Assembly (NCBI RefSeq): GCF_029784135.1
Contig: NC_073746.1
Coordinates: 2,562,136 to 2,626,135, forward strand
Reading direction: 5' to 3'
Length of the DNA stretch: 64,000 nucleotides
Origin: Toxorhynchites rutilus septentrionalis
Taxonomy: Eukaryota; Arthropoda; Insecta; Diptera; Culicidae
In this document: positions 1 to 10,317 of the stretch, in pieces
How the letters are laid out: every line of letters starts with the position of its first letter
Numbering within the stretch: the first letter of the stretch is position 1
Program-made: the position numbers and the translations under genes
The notes under the pieces: model-generated
Seen by the model: only the letters and a program-made list of their open reading frames with translations
Databases searched by the model: none
Told to the model about the DNA's origin: nothing

Positions 1-1696
1 TAAATGCATTCGCGGATGCATTCCGAATGGTGAATGATTTTGGTTTATCCAGTCGAATATATGGTCATGGTTTGTTCACTTTTTTAATGCTCTAATTAGG
101 TGTACATGTGTCAAAACAGGTATTCGAATGTTTCAAAACATATAAATAAAATTATCTTTTTAATGATTTACAGTAGTTTTATAGTATATTTTTACGGATT
201 CACATGTTATAAAGGATAATAAAATCCACCTTCCATTGGTGTCAATGCGCACCTCATTTGAGTTAACTTTTAATCAATCACCAGATGATTATTTGGCACG
301 TATTCAGACCTTTTCTGGATTATAACACTTACGAATATTGTACACATCATGCTTACACACCATTTGTATCAGATTTACATAGCTAAACCATGTAATTAAC
401 GCATTTCGATGATTTCAATTCTGATCATGAGTTGTCTGATTCACTAATGTTGTATTGTCCACATGCTTTAAGGCAATCGCTTGGCGCGCTACAGGTGTTC
501 TTCGCGCATAGCAGGAATAAAGTTTCTCTATGTTGAGTGTGTTGAGGTGAACCTCAACAATGCCCAAGAAAAGGCAATTGTCTGAAGAAAGCCTAAGTTA
601 TGATTGGATCAATGTGCAGCCATTCCATGCCAAACCGATATAGTGGTTCTCAGATTTTCGTGAAAAGTGGTAGCTTTGTTTTTTATCGCAAAACATTAGA
701 CCCGTATTTTTTTTTATTTTTTCATTAGGGTGATCATTTCCATTTTAGGGTTGTCCGAAAAATCGACTTTTTCCTCTTTTTCCAAAAATGCATTTTTTCA
801 AAATTCATAACTTTTGAACTACTAGACCGAATCAGATCATCGACATATCAAATTAAAGCCAAAAAAAGGAGCCATCGGATAAATGAAAAATCATAATTCA
901 AAAACGAAAAAAAGCCTCTCTGGTTTCGCCATATGTTATGTCAAAGATCCTCAGCATTCCAGAAAAAATATAAAACAAATATTGCGCCTTTGGTCCCGAG
1001 ACTATGGAAACAAAAAAAAAACCAATACAATCAATATTAACGATAGCAGAATTCTATTTTTCTGCAGGTGTGGTATTTTTCAAAAAAGCTTTAATTTGAG
1101 TGAGCTGAAGATAAATGGGGGCCGGAAGACGATGTCCAGTTGGATGCCTGTTAAACTTAACCAGTAAAAAAAAAAAACAAAAAAAAAATATCACGTCGTG
1201 TATTAAAATTGCTCTAATTGCTGAGTATTAATAATAACATAGACTTAGTAAAAGATGATATCTTCCGCTTTTGTAATGTCGTTCGCGAAACCTTGGAAGA
1301 TTCGCTCTGCAATTGTGGAGTTCTAACAGGACTCAGGCTCCAACATCTAATAATACTACTCTAGATCCTGGTTTGCGTCTCCGATTAGAATTATAAATTT
1401 CATGAGGCAAGTTATTCCTGAATGCCACGTATATCGCTAGAGGTTTCAATAAAAAACGACAGTTGGGTAGAGTCGGGAAGCCACTACTACTACTACACCA
1501 AGGGTAGTTAATTTAAATATATTGTTTTATTTTCAAACGATGAGAATTTTGAGAATTTCAAACGATGAAAATTTCCTGAACAAATATAGTGTCTGATCAT
1601 GATTCAACAGAATTGTGAAACCGAATCAGTTGTGTGCTAGCGGTGGAGGTGGATGCAATCGCAGCGTAACACATTTTCACCTTTAGTTTTCAACAG
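1..1696. other. AT-rich DNA without a recognisable gene
   Basis: I see no gene here. The 94-codon frame at 883-1167 is rich in Lys and Asn from A-runs and shows no domain. A small hairpin lies at 541-558 (8-bp arms, 2-nt loop). Around 727-880 is a stretch beginning TAGGGTGATCATTTCC and followed by T-runs, which loosely resembles the end of the hAT-like MITE at 53218; no partner end was found. Confidence 0.5.
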
Positions 1697-1701
1697 AAGA
1701 A

Positions 1702-1903
1702 TGTAGAGTTGATGAATGTTAGTTTGGCAACCATGGCCGGTCAAGAGCGAGCGAGATAATCAGAGAGGCAAAGAGGTGAAATAGGCGACGGCGCGTAGAG
1801 AGTGGTTAAGCAAGAGAAGTTATCGGGGCAGAAGTTTAATAACCATCAGTGTGAGCGGTCGCTATAAAACGATAGCATTTGAGAGCGTGTGAAGATCTCT
1901 ACA
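1702..1903 (+). repeat. 5' LTR of gypsy-type element
   Basis: Begins TGTAGAG and ends CTCTACA, giving 7-bp inverted ends. It is 202 bp against 178 bp for the 3' copy. The difference is a 4-bp insertion near 1720 and a segment of about 20 bp near 1780-1800; the rest aligns with virtually no substitutions. A possible TATA-like CTATAAAA lies near 1861. Confidence 0.85.
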
Positions 1904-1906
1904 ATT

Positions 1907-1923
1907 TGGCGCAGTCGAACGGA
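1907..1923 (+). promoter_or_regulatory. tRNA primer binding site of gypsy-type element
   Basis: TGGCGCAGTCGAACGGA begins three bases after the 5' LTR. Starting with TGG, the complement of a tRNA CCA end, it has the position and form of a minus-strand primer site. Its first 11 bases equal those of the primer site of the errantivirus-like element at 56957. Confidence 0.8.
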
Positions 1924-2148
1924 TTAAAAAAGTATAATTTTTTTTTATTGCGCTCCTGAGTGGTTTTATTTATGCATACTCAAACAGAGTGATAGCGGCA
2001 GCTTTTGATTGCTTAGTGATGATGTGTATATCAATTTATTCATTTTGTAAAGTGCAGGAGTGAACATACTAAAGCAGGAAGTGAAAGGAATTGTGATGTT
2101 GTTGTGTTGTGAAAACGATGCCAACCCGAGGCCAAATCGTGGTGGAAA

Positions 2149-2548
2149 AGATGCGAGTTCGGTTGAAGACCGAAGCGCACACCAACACTGGCAAAAGATG
2201 CGAGTCCGGCTGAAGACCGAAGCGCACATTAACAAAATAAAATATGCGAGTCTGATTGAAGGCCGAAGCGCACACCAACACTGGCAAAAGATGCGAGTCC
2301 GGCTGATGCCAACCCGATGCCAAATCGTAGTGGAAAAGATGCGAGTCCGGTTGAAGACCAAAGCGCACACCAACACTGGCAAAAGATGCGAGTCCGGCTG
2401 AAGACCGAAGCGCACATTAACATAATTACAGATGCGAGTCCGGCTGGAGACCGAAGCGCACATTGACAAAATAATGGATGCGAGTTCGGTTGAAGGCCGA
2501 AACACTATTAAATATGCGAGCCTGACTGAAGAACGAAGCTCACAAGCA
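2149..2548 (+). repeat. 47-bp tandem array in the leader of the gypsy-type element
   Basis: Nine copies of a unit starting (G)ATGCGAGTCCGG and containing a GAAGACCGAAGCGCAC core begin at 2149, 2196, 2243, 2290, 2338, 2385, 2431, 2477 and 2513. Spacing is 46-48 bp except for the last (36 bp). Because 47 is not a multiple of three the reading frame changes with every unit, so the array is unlikely to be coding. A GATGCCAACCCGA block at 2116 recurs at 2305, exactly four units later, showing a higher-order duplication. It lies between the primer site and the remains of pol, where gag or an untranslated leader would be expected. Confidence 0.85.
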
Positions 2549-3066
2549 ATAATCCGCCTGGCTGGAAGAATGAAAGTAGACAATCATGTGTGGAGGAACA
2601 CGAGAATGAAAATGATGCACGATGAATTGTGAATATATGTAGAAAGCCTGTGTATTGCGGTAGTAAATAATCACGCTAATTAACAATACCAATAAAAGGG
2701 GTTTTGATCAAAGTTTATGAAATCTCGGAAAAGCTTGAATCATCATGTTTGTACGGATTTTAATCTGGCACTAGTACTGTGTTTTTAGATGTTGATTTTC
2801 ATTGCTTTTATAACAATTGATGGAAATGGTAAAGAAATACATTTTGCAGAAATTGGAAATACGATCAACTGGTATTGTTGTTTGTATTGAACAGCTTTGA
2901 GTTTTTAGCATTAGTGGAAAGTGGGACTCAATCCTCTCTAACTATATTCTCATTTGTACTTAATCAAGCAAGTTGCATGAAACACGACACCATTAATGAA
3001 AAATTTTAAGGAATTTTTCCTCCCGAAGAAAATTTAATACTTGAGGATGGTAACGATGGAAGAAAA
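2549..3066 (+). other. Interior of gypsy-type element without a readable frame
   Basis: Sequence between the tandem array and the first reverse-transcriptase remnant. No frame resembling gag, nucleocapsid knuckles or protease is visible; these parts are either lost or decayed past recognition by eye. Confidence 0.5.
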
Positions 3067-3327
3067 GTGGCTGAAAATATGGTGGAAATTTTGCACAACG
3101 ATGTGATCGAACCAGTTGTGGAACTTCCGGTATGGATATCGCTTTTCAATGAAGTATTGAAAGGGATGGATGATATTAGGTTTAGCATCAAGATGAAGTA
3201 TTATAATGAAGCGATACAGCGTGAACACTATCCACTGCCAATGACTGATACCTTCCTGAATAAGCTACGAGAACTAATTAACTTTTCCGAAGTTCACATT
3301 ACGTCTGTATTTCACAATTTTGATTGA
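3067..3327 (+). pseudogene. Gypsy reverse transcriptase remnant (N-terminal fingers/palm)
   Basis: The 86-codon frame keeps recognisable reverse-transcriptase landmarks of Ty3/gypsy elements: a DVIEPV segment, a DDIRFSIKMKYYNEAI stretch in the place of the usual conserved ICVD(M/Y)R..N region, then REHYPLPMTD followed by FLNKL. The remainder drifts and ends in a stop at 3325. The catalytic (Y/F)xDD motif is not present. It is a fragment of the pol of the surrounding LTR element and cannot encode an active enzyme. Identification rests on motif order; individual residues have drifted. Confidence 0.65.
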
Positions 3328-3340
3328 TGTTTAGAATCAA

Positions 3341-3660
3341 TTGTGCGCCGGATATTTTCCAGCGAGTTTTGTCAGAGTTGTGATTGTGAATGAAAGAAAA
3401 TGTTTGAATGAAGTACCTGAGCTTGAGATCTTACAGTTTAAAGGGAGTGTTGTAGAAGTAAGCTCATCGGATGAAAAATCCAAAAATCCAAAAATGAAAG
3501 GAAAAGCTCGTAGTTTTAAAGAGCTTATCAACTTCGCCGGCCAATTTGTCCACTCGAACTGAAGTGTCCAAAACTCATCAGAGGCGATGTTGAAGTGTTC
3601 GGCGAGAGCCATATGCAGACTTTTGAGGAATGTGTTGTCAAACATAGGTTAGAGTTTTTT
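3341..3660 (+). pseudogene. Gypsy RT thumb / RNase H linker remnant
   Basis: The frame at 3341-3562 ends KARSFKELINFAGQFVHSN, resembling the (V)RSFLGL.N(Y/F).(G/R)(K/R)FI segment that follows the palm in gypsy reverse transcriptases. In a shifted frame after 3550 there is a TRTE...L..GD.E....E..QTFEE pattern that matches the next part of the same protein (the 'LxxLLRK...F.W..EHQ.AFE' region). The pieces are collinear with the remnant at 3067, supporting one decayed pol with several frameshifts. No function is expected. Confidence 0.5.
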
Positions 3661-3792
3661 CGACCCAATCGACGAAACAGAGCTGTCAGAAGGTGCGTTC
3701 CCCATAGGCCAGGGGGCAGTTCTCCCCAGCGAAACAGTGAAAAAGTTCGCATAGGTTTTTCATAGGAACAATACATATGTGCGCTAAAGACA

Positions 3793-4097
3793 CGTCCACA
3801 TTACGCCAATCGGCCTTGGCCGCCCGGTAAAGCCGACTAAATGTGGACGTACCGCCCGGGTTTGCCGACGTGCCGAAAACCGACTTGAATCAAACCGAAC
3901 CCAACCCGAAATAAGTGGGTCCGGTTCGAGAAAGTCGAACCAAAACAAAACGAAGTAAATTAGTGTTGACGACATTGTGCTTCGTGCATCCGATGGGACT
4001 TCGGCTTCGTGAACCCGATGGGGCGTCCACATTACATAACAAACCGAATATGACGCCTGGTACAGGCCGATCGGCATCATTCGGCATAATGTGGACG
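3793..4097. mobile_element. MITE with CGTCCACATTA inverted ends
   Basis: 305 bp beginning CGTCCACATTACGCC and ending in the inverse (GGCATAATGTGGACG). The GTCCACATTA core also occurs internally in both orientations, near 3838 (as ATGTGGACG) and 4022. The content is richer in GC than the surroundings and has no coding capacity. It interrupts the decayed pol of the gypsy-type element between the RNase H and integrase remnants. I could not identify a convincing target duplication, so the superfamily is open. Confidence 0.6.
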
Positions 4098-4289
4098 CGC
4101 ATTAAGAGAGGATCCCACGGCTAGAGTATGCGAAAAAAAATAAGAAGCAAGACTATACGAGATGTTGAGTGCAGTGTGAAAAGCAATTCACAAACCTGGA
4201 TTGTCCATAAGATCTTTTCGTAATCAAGCTTTTGTTTTAAAGAGAATAGGAAGTAAGAGACGGTATCGAGTTCAGAAACGAAAAGATTA

Positions 4290-4680
4290 TTTTACCGAAG
4301 GATCTTCGCAGGCGAGCAGGAAAACTAGCGTCTCTTGAATAAATAGAAGTAGTTACCATGTGGCGGATCCTTAGCGAGAAGTGTTGTGGACGAACATGGA
4401 TCGCGATATCGAGGACTACATTCATTTGTGTGCAGAATGTGAAGTAGTTCGCTCACAAGGTTCACCGGAGCACATGACGCGAAAGGAAATGCCAGATCGG
4501 GCTATGCAAAATATTGCCATTGATTTAAACGGCAACACAAATTACGCAACGTTCTCATCGATTACTACAGCCACTTTATCAACATTATTGAAATAAATGG
4601 TGCTACCACAGGTAAAATAATTGAAGCCTTTGAAATCATCACAGTTAACTTTTAACAACGAAGAGTTTTGTACTTATAAG
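4290..4680 (+). pseudogene. Gypsy integrase remnant (zinc-binding region and core start)
   Basis: The frame at 4381-4596 contains NMDRDIEDYIHLCAECEVV, which matches the second half of the HHCC zinc-binding region of gypsy integrases (W.GMD.DIE..V..C..C). It is followed by PEHMTRKEMPDRAMQNIAIDL.G, matching the approach to the first catalytic Asp. From about 4555 a shifted frame gives a DYYSHF-type segment, the usual continuation after the first catalytic Asp. The DDE core is not intact. It belongs to the surrounding decayed element, downstream of the MITE. Confidence 0.65.
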
Positions 4681-5424
4681 TACGATTCCATATTAGCCCC
4701 ATATGTATGGCCTAGTGGAAGGATGGAGTTAGCACATTTTGCGAACCTTGTGCATTGCCAAATCAACTAATAGATTGGTGCGAGGAAATACTATGCATAT
4801 GCATGAAACGCGTGCGGTGACGAGTAGGGTAGGGATAGAACACCAACGAAACTGTTGACTGATGTATCATGCTGAAGCACCGAGTCATGTTGGTGACGTG
4901 ATGAAGGAACTGAAGGATGCCAACATGATGATAAATGTAAAGTTATTCGCAAACCAGCTAAGATACACAAAGCTATCAGAAGTCAATGTTGGAAATGATG
5001 CTCATTAATTACGAAACTGGAATGTTCGAGACTAAGTTTAAATTGGAGAAATTCGCCGTGGCTGGAAAGTGCGAATAATGATATAATCACAAATGGGGAA
5101 GATTTCTTGTACCATCGTCCTGCATTTCTCATGAAAGAGACTGATGACCATTCTAATCAACCTCAGATGGGAACATCAGATGCATACTGTGATTCTACAA
5201 TTGAAACAAAGTACCTGAAGAATTCTCCTGGGATATCGTTAGATGAATACGACAGCCAACAAGAGACGCAGGATGGATTCTTGGAACCCAGCATTCCGAA
5301 ACGTCACATGCGCGATAGTGGTAGCCGGCACGATGTGGATTATAGCTAGTACATGTAGTGCAACAGAGAATGCCGATTTAACTCCACTTTTGTTCGCTGT
5401 TTATTCGATGGAGCTGGGAAGGGA
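4681..5424 (+). pseudogene. 3' part of decayed gypsy pol up to the polypurine tract
   Basis: Short open stretches, the longest at 5107-5349, are followed by the purine-rich tract next to the 3' LTR. The end of the longest frame (PSIPKRHMRDSGSRHDVDY) resembles the basic/proline C-terminal end of gypsy pol proteins, but only weakly. No env-like frame, signal peptide or membrane segment is visible. Confidence 0.35.
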
Positions 5425-5602
5425 TGTAGAGTTGATGAATGTTTGGCAACCATGGCCGGTCAAGAGCGAGCGAGATAATCAGAGAGGCAAAGAGGTGAAA
5501 GAGGTTAAGCAAGAGAAGTTATCGGGGCAGAAGTTTAATAACCATCAGTGTGAGCGGTCGCTATAAAACGATAGCATTTGAGAGCGTGTGAAGATCTCTA
5601 CA
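5425..5602 (+). repeat. 3' LTR of gypsy-type element
   Basis: Begins TGTAGAG directly after a purine tract and ends CTCTACA. It is followed by target duplication AAGAA. Its last three bases were copied into the 15-bp target duplication of the neighbouring SINE, so the SINE arrived after this element. Confidence 0.85.
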
Positions 5603-5998
5603 AAGAACACAGCTTTTTTCTATCCCCTTTATTCCGCGCGGCGAGTGAGGTGAGATGGCTCAAGTCACTGCATTCCCGTAGGCGAATGGCGTGACTATAA
5701 TTTGTCACTAAGTGAGATTCGAAGTGGTGTCCTCATATGTTATCGATTCGGGTATGAAAAATAAGTAGAAAAGTAATGTAGCTTCCACAACGAAGCGAGA
5801 AACTTTGCTATGTCGCGTCACTCGCCGCGTGGAATAAGGGGGTATATATTATAGTGATTTTCATCACTTTTGGCTGATTCGTCGCTTTAACTTCCATTTT
5901 TGGAAGAATGTCGGGAGTGAGAATTGAACTTGTGACCTTGAGCGTGAGAGGTACGGATGTTACTACTTCACCAGATTGCCTCCACAAAGAACACAGCT
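5600..5998 (-). mobile_element. tRNA-headed SINE with a MITE in its tail
   Basis: A 15-bp target duplication ACAAAGAACACAGCT (5600-5614 and 5984-5998) flanks the insert 5615-5983. On the minus strand it starts GGAGGCAATCTGGTGAAGT (A-box like) and has AAGTTCAATTC (B-box like) about 60 bases on, as in pol III promoters of tRNA-derived SINEs. The far end is an A-rich run (AGAAAAA). The 5624-5842 part is a separate element with its own inverted ends. This SINE differs from the GTGGCCGAGTGG-headed SINEs elsewhere in the window. Confidence 0.65.
5624..5842. mobile_element. MITE with CCCCTTTATTCCGCGCGG inverted ends
   Basis: 219 bp with inverted ends of about 25 bp: CCCCTTTATTCCGCGCGGCG on the left and the inverse of CCCCCTTATTCCACGCGGCG on the right. 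ATA or TA flanks both ends in the SINE orientation. No coding capacity. It sits inside the tail of the SINE, so it is the youngest of three nested insertions here. Confidence 0.6.
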
Positions 5999-6294
5999 CT
6001 CACCGCAGTAAAATACCTTGTTCCATCTTGAATTAAGCTGCACTTTGACGTCACTTTTATTCCGGAATCAAATTTACTAAAAAAAATTGAAAGATAGATC
6101 GAAAAAGGCACCAGCAAGTATCTACTCATATATTCACACAAGATTTCTTCCGGAAGTATACTATATAAATCTATTTAATTTTGATCATTCCAGATATTAT
6201 TTTAAAATGAATCGAACATTTTGAAATATTTTTTCAATAAAAATTTAGTTGGTCGTCCTGAAAGAGAACGTCGTTTTAAAGAAACAGCTGAAGA
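5999..6294. other. Spacer between SINE and BEL element
   Basis: AT-rich DNA with no gene or repeat that I recognise. It ends with ATGGT, the first copy of the BEL element's target duplication. Confidence 0.5.
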
Positions 6295-6299
6295 TGGTT

Positions 6300-6916
6300 G
6301 TCACAACCCCTCGGTGTTGTGTCGCTCCTCAGATATCCGTGCCCCCAGTCAAAACCTGGGCGTGCGGTTTTGAATGCCGTAGAATGACAGTTGGATAGGC
6401 GAACAACGAACTATTGGTTACAGAAAACATGAATAGATGTGATTTCCATGTGTAGAACGTGCAGTGCATTGTAGTTGAATTGCTTATTTCTAAATTTCCT
6501 AAAGTAAAACTAATTTCTTAAAACTATTGAGTATATCACAGTAAGAAAAATGAGTTAAAAATTGTTCGCCTATTGTAATCAAAATTTAAAATTCTATTTT
6601 AGATTATATATTAATTAAGACTATTGTTTGAGCTTAACCTAAAATTCTCATATACTACGAATCGAACAAAAGGTAAAAGAATTATAATTTTGCTAATTAA
6701 AACCTTTAATTACGGAATATTAATCTCCTAGGACTAGTAGTAGAGTGAATATAGGAGTAAAGGAAGGGAAAAAAACGGAGAAGAAAAACTAAACGTAAGT
6801 CACATGAAATATGAATTGTGAACGAAACTTATATTTTGTTTGTCACAGGATATTAAAATATACATTATTTGAAATCTCGGAACATCTTTATTCTTCTCCA
6901 TCGGCGAAAAGTAACA
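6300..6916 (+). repeat. 5' LTR of BEL element
   Basis: Starts TGTCACAACC after ATGGT and ends GTAACA; TGT...ACA ends are standard for LTRs. The left end was placed by matching the flanking ATGGT to the base run after the 3' LTR. I could not pick a primer binding site immediately after it with confidence. Confidence 0.85.
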
Positions 6917-6940
6917 TCTTTTAATATCGTTTACTTGGAG

Positions 6941-8937
6941 AGGATGTCGACTCAGCCGAACCTACTACTCCTATATCCAGCAAGGCTACAACAAACACGG
7001 AAAAGCCAGGGGTTGAGAAGAAATCACAGAAAACCCCTCAACAGCTCGCCCCCATGAAGGAACGGAGTTGTGATTTGTGTCAGACTGCTGATAACAGCCG
7101 GATGGTCCAATGCGACTGTTGTGAAGGTTGGACTCATTTCGATTGTGCTGGAGTGACGGAGGACGTCGAAGACTACGAATGGATTTGTTCGAAATGCGAG
7201 ACCGCAGCGACAAACCAGCAGAAGATGAAGACGACCAAAAGGAACACCAGAAGTGCAGTGAAGAAAGCCAATCTAGCAGTTGCAAGTGCTAAGAAATCGA
7301 AATCAAGAAAATCTAAGAAAATGGTGAAGAATTCGAGTCTTAAGGGTCATCCTCAGAGCAAAGAAGTAGCTGATCGGGAGAAATCACAACATTTTATGGA
7401 TGAGGAAAAGTCTGCGAAAATCGAGAAGGTGAATAAATCAACAAAATCTAAATCTGAGGCATCAGATTCGTTGAACAAATCAATGCAAACTCTGAAAATG
7501 CAGCTTCAAAAGGTGCTGGCAGAAGAGACGCTCATGTTTGAGGAAATGAAACGGAAGCGGGAATTGATGGCGAGAAAGTTTGAACTGATGGAGGAAATAG
7601 CTGAAGCTAGCGGTGGCGGTGGTTCTGACGCACAATCTGGGGGTGACGCGGAGCGAGATGGAAGCTCCGATTCCGAAGAGGAGGAGCAAGCCGAAAGCGA
7701 CGATGACGACGAAAGCGATGACGATCACCACGAACCTTTTGTTCCAAAGCGGCAGTCAACGCCAGTTCAAAAAATGTCGCATAAAACCTCCAGCCAAAGT
7801 AGACATCACTCTCAGATGAACGTTACGCTCAGCCGTGAACAGGTCGCTGCACGGCAGGTAATATCATGTGATCTTCCCCGATTTAGTGGGAATCCCGAAG
7901 AGTGGCCGATGTTTATATCGACATACGAAAGCACGACAACGATGTGCGGCTATAAGGATGAGGAGAACATGATCCGCCTCCGGAATTGCCTGAAGGATGA
8001 AGCCTTTGCAACAGTGCGAAGTTTCTTGATGCATCCGTCAACGGTATCGAAAGCAATAAGCGTTCTTAAACTCAGATTTGGGCAGCCGCACATGATTATC
8101 GGTTCTCTACGGGAAAAAATTCTAGCCATGGCACAAGTTAGATCAGATTCCATTGAGAAACTCGTGGACTATGCCCTCGCTGTTCAGAATCTACGTTCTA
8201 CTATCGACGCATGTGGGAGGAGAGAGTACATGCGTGACGTAACGCTAATGCAGGAACTCGTCAGCAAACTTCCTCCTGCGATAAAGCTAGACTGGGCGAG
8301 GCATAGCAAAACACTGAGAAAGCCGAATTTGGTTGCGTTTTCCGACTGGATTTACTCGATAGCAGAAGATGCCAGCATTGTCGCAGAACCTCCAAAATCC
8401 TTTAGCTATGTACAAGACACCCGTGGGAAACGCCAAGGTAAAGCCTTTGTCAACACACACGTAGAATCGCCATCGGTGACCGTTCCCGGACAGAAATCTG
8501 CAAACGTTCGTCCGAGTGTCAACTACCAGTTCACCGAGAAATCCGGAACGATAGTGTCGAAGAGTTGTCCGATTTGTAAGGGAAGTTGTCCGAATGCTAC
8601 GAAATGTAAGCGATTTCAGGAGCTCTCGTATGAAGCACGCTGGGCTGCGGTTCGCGAATTCAGAATTTGTCGTAAGTGTTTGCGACAGCATGGAGGAAAC
8701 TGCAACAGTAAACCATGCGGTGTCGACGGATGTACGTTCAAGCACAATGCACTTCTACACAAGTACCTCGTTGTACCGAATGAGAGGGAAGTGAGTTCCT
8801 TTCGAACGAAATCGAACGAGGAACGGAGTGTCAAATGGAAACTGCTTTGGAATTGTTTCGCTAGTTGCCGGTTACACTGTTTGGGCCGAGCAAGCAGGTG
8901 GAGTGCTACGCCTTTCTGGACGATGGATCCGAGTTGA
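6941..8937 (+). pseudogene. BEL/Pao gag with N-terminal PHD finger
   Basis: The open part runs 627 codons from Met at 7054. Residues 6-51 form a PHD-type zinc finger (C..C, C..C, H..C, then W.C..C spacing). A Lys-rich segment, a predicted coiled coil (around residues 145-185), and an acidic Ser/Glu/Asp tract (about 205-225) follow. Next is a Pao-type gag domain (LPRFSGNPEEWPMF near residue 275), then a Cys/His cluster (CPICKGSCPNATKC ... CRKCLRQHGGNC ... CGVDGCTFKHN) near 510-570. An upstream ATG at 6941 is in a different frame that stops before 7054; a one-base shift around 6957-6960 would put it in line, so the original start was probably 6941. The frame also derails near 8850, ending at 8937. 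Confidence 0.8.
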
Positions 8938-9544
8938 CGCTGTTAGACGAACAAATTGCCTGTGACCTAGAGCTGTCAGGATAGTCGAAACCGCTGTGTC
9001 TTAAGTGGACAGGAGGAACTCATCGCTTCGAAGAAAAACCGCGGAAGGTGGATGTCGGAATATCCGGATCGAAAGGAGAAAGATTTGACCTTACTGACGT
9101 GCGAACGGTCGACGCACTTGAACTACCAGTGCAGAGCTTAAACGTCGATGAGTTGAAGAAAAGTACAAACACCTGGAAGGAATTCAAGTTGAGTCTTACA
9201 ATCTCGTGAGGCCTAGAATTCTAATTGGTTTGAAACATGCCAACGTTTCCTTGGTTCGACGTTGTCGTGAAGGAAAGTTGGGTGAGCCGTAAAAACTCAC
9301 CTGGGCTGGACGATTTTCGGAGGCTGTTCGTCGCAGGGGTCAGCAGCCAACGGGAAGTACACTTACCACATTTGTGCGTGTAATCTGCAGAGCGACGATC
9401 GAATTCACCAAGAAGTAAAACAGTACTTTAGACGATGAAAGGGCGCTATCGTTGTTGAAATCTTTCACATGAGTCGCTGAAAAGAAGTACGAAACGGGCC
9501 TTCTCAGACGTTTCGATACTATCCGTCTGCCTAACAGCCGTCCG
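8860..9544 (+). pseudogene. BEL protease region, frameshifted
   Basis: In the frame not used by the gag end, 8870-8960 reads LFGPSKQVECYAFLDDGSEL, the pattern around the catalytic DDGS of Pao retroviral-type aspartic proteases (DUF1758 family). The following 600 bases have repeated stops in all frames and shift frame more than once, so no protease could be made. It lies between gag and reverse transcriptase as expected for Pao pol. Confidence 0.6.
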
Positions 9545-10317
9545 ATGGCCATTCAAAGACTAAACTGTCTCCAAAGGCGTCTATCAAGAGATGATGATCT
9601 TAAGCGTGCCTTCACTGATAAGTTGGCAGAATACCAAACCAAAGGTTATGTAAGGAAGGTTAACCCAGAGGAACTCGTTCATAAACTGGGGCAGACATGG
9701 TATCTTCCCACTTTCCCGGTGATAAATCCCAACAAACCTGGGAAAATCAGGGTCGTGTGGGATGCAGCCGCTTCCGTGCATGGAGTATGCCTCAACTCTG
9801 TTTTGCTCACAGGGCCGGATATGATGACCTCTTTGGTATCAGTTCTGCTACAATTCCGAGAACATCGTATCGCTATATGTGGAGATATTCGCGAGATGTT
9901 TCTCCAGATAGGAATTCGACCCACCGATCAGCACGTTCATCGCCAACCACGGCACAGTTCGTGAAAAATCATAACGCTCAGCGTTTCGAAGCCGAGTATC
10001 CAGCAGCAGCCGTCGCTTTAATCAATAACCACTATGTGGACGACATGCTTGCAAGCACTGAGACGGAAGAAGAAGCCATAGAACTCGCGAAGGCCGTGAA
10101 ATTCATCCACGCCCAAGGGGGCTTTGAAATACGGAATTGGACTTCCAACTCCTGTAGAGTTCTGAAAGCCTTGAACGAAGAACCTACTGAAGAGAAGAAT
10201 CTAAACTTATCAGCAGAGACGGCAACGGAGAAAGTTTTGGTGGATGTAGTGGAACACATCGACGGATTGTTTCATGTTCAAGATCTGCTATCGACGTTTC
10301 GATGCTGCGCTATTTGA
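9545..10317 (+). pseudogene. BEL reverse transcriptase, interrupted
   Basis: The frame 9545-9964 carries the first half of a Pao reverse transcriptase: YLPTFPVINPNKPGKIRVVWDAAA, then LLTGPDMMTSLVSVLLQFREHRIAICGDIREMFLQI. The overlapping frame 9697-10317 carries the second half: SPTTAQFVKNHNA, then NNHYVDDMLAS with the catalytic YVDD at 10033. Between DQ near 9930 and SPTTAQF near 9945 the usual stretch of the palm is missing, indicating a deletion plus frame change. An active enzyme cannot be made. Confidence 0.8.

Larger units (their letters stand above)
1697..5607 (+). mobile_element. Ty3/gypsy-type LTR retrotransposon, decayed coding region
   Basis: A complete provirus-like structure: a 5-bp target duplication AAGAA (1697-1701 and 5603-5607) encloses LTRs at 1702-1903 and 5425-5602. 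Each LTR begins TGTAGAG and ends CTCTACA. A primer binding site starts TGGCGCAGTCG at 1907, and a purine-rich tract (GGAGCTGGGAAGGGA) ends just before the 3' LTR. The interior has only broken pieces of reverse transcriptase, thumb/RNase H and integrase. Apart from two indels (about 4 and 20 bp) the two LTRs are almost identical, whereas pol is riddled with stops and frameshifts. That fits a non-autonomous element moved by enzymes from elsewhere (inference). A 305-bp MITE has inserted at 3793. Confidence 0.85.

Noticed and set aside
883..1167. 94-codon frame
   Set aside because: Composition follows A-runs; no domain, and flanked by typical non-coding AT-rich repeats.
1966..2583. 205-codon minus-strand frame and shorter overlapping frames
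   Set aside because: Antisense shadow of the 47-bp tandem array; the repeat period makes such long frames by chance.
5354..5602. Alternative 3' LTR start at TGTAGTG (5354)
   Set aside because: The start at 5425 follows a purine tract, matches the 5' copy from its first base, and is flanked by a matching AAGAA duplication.
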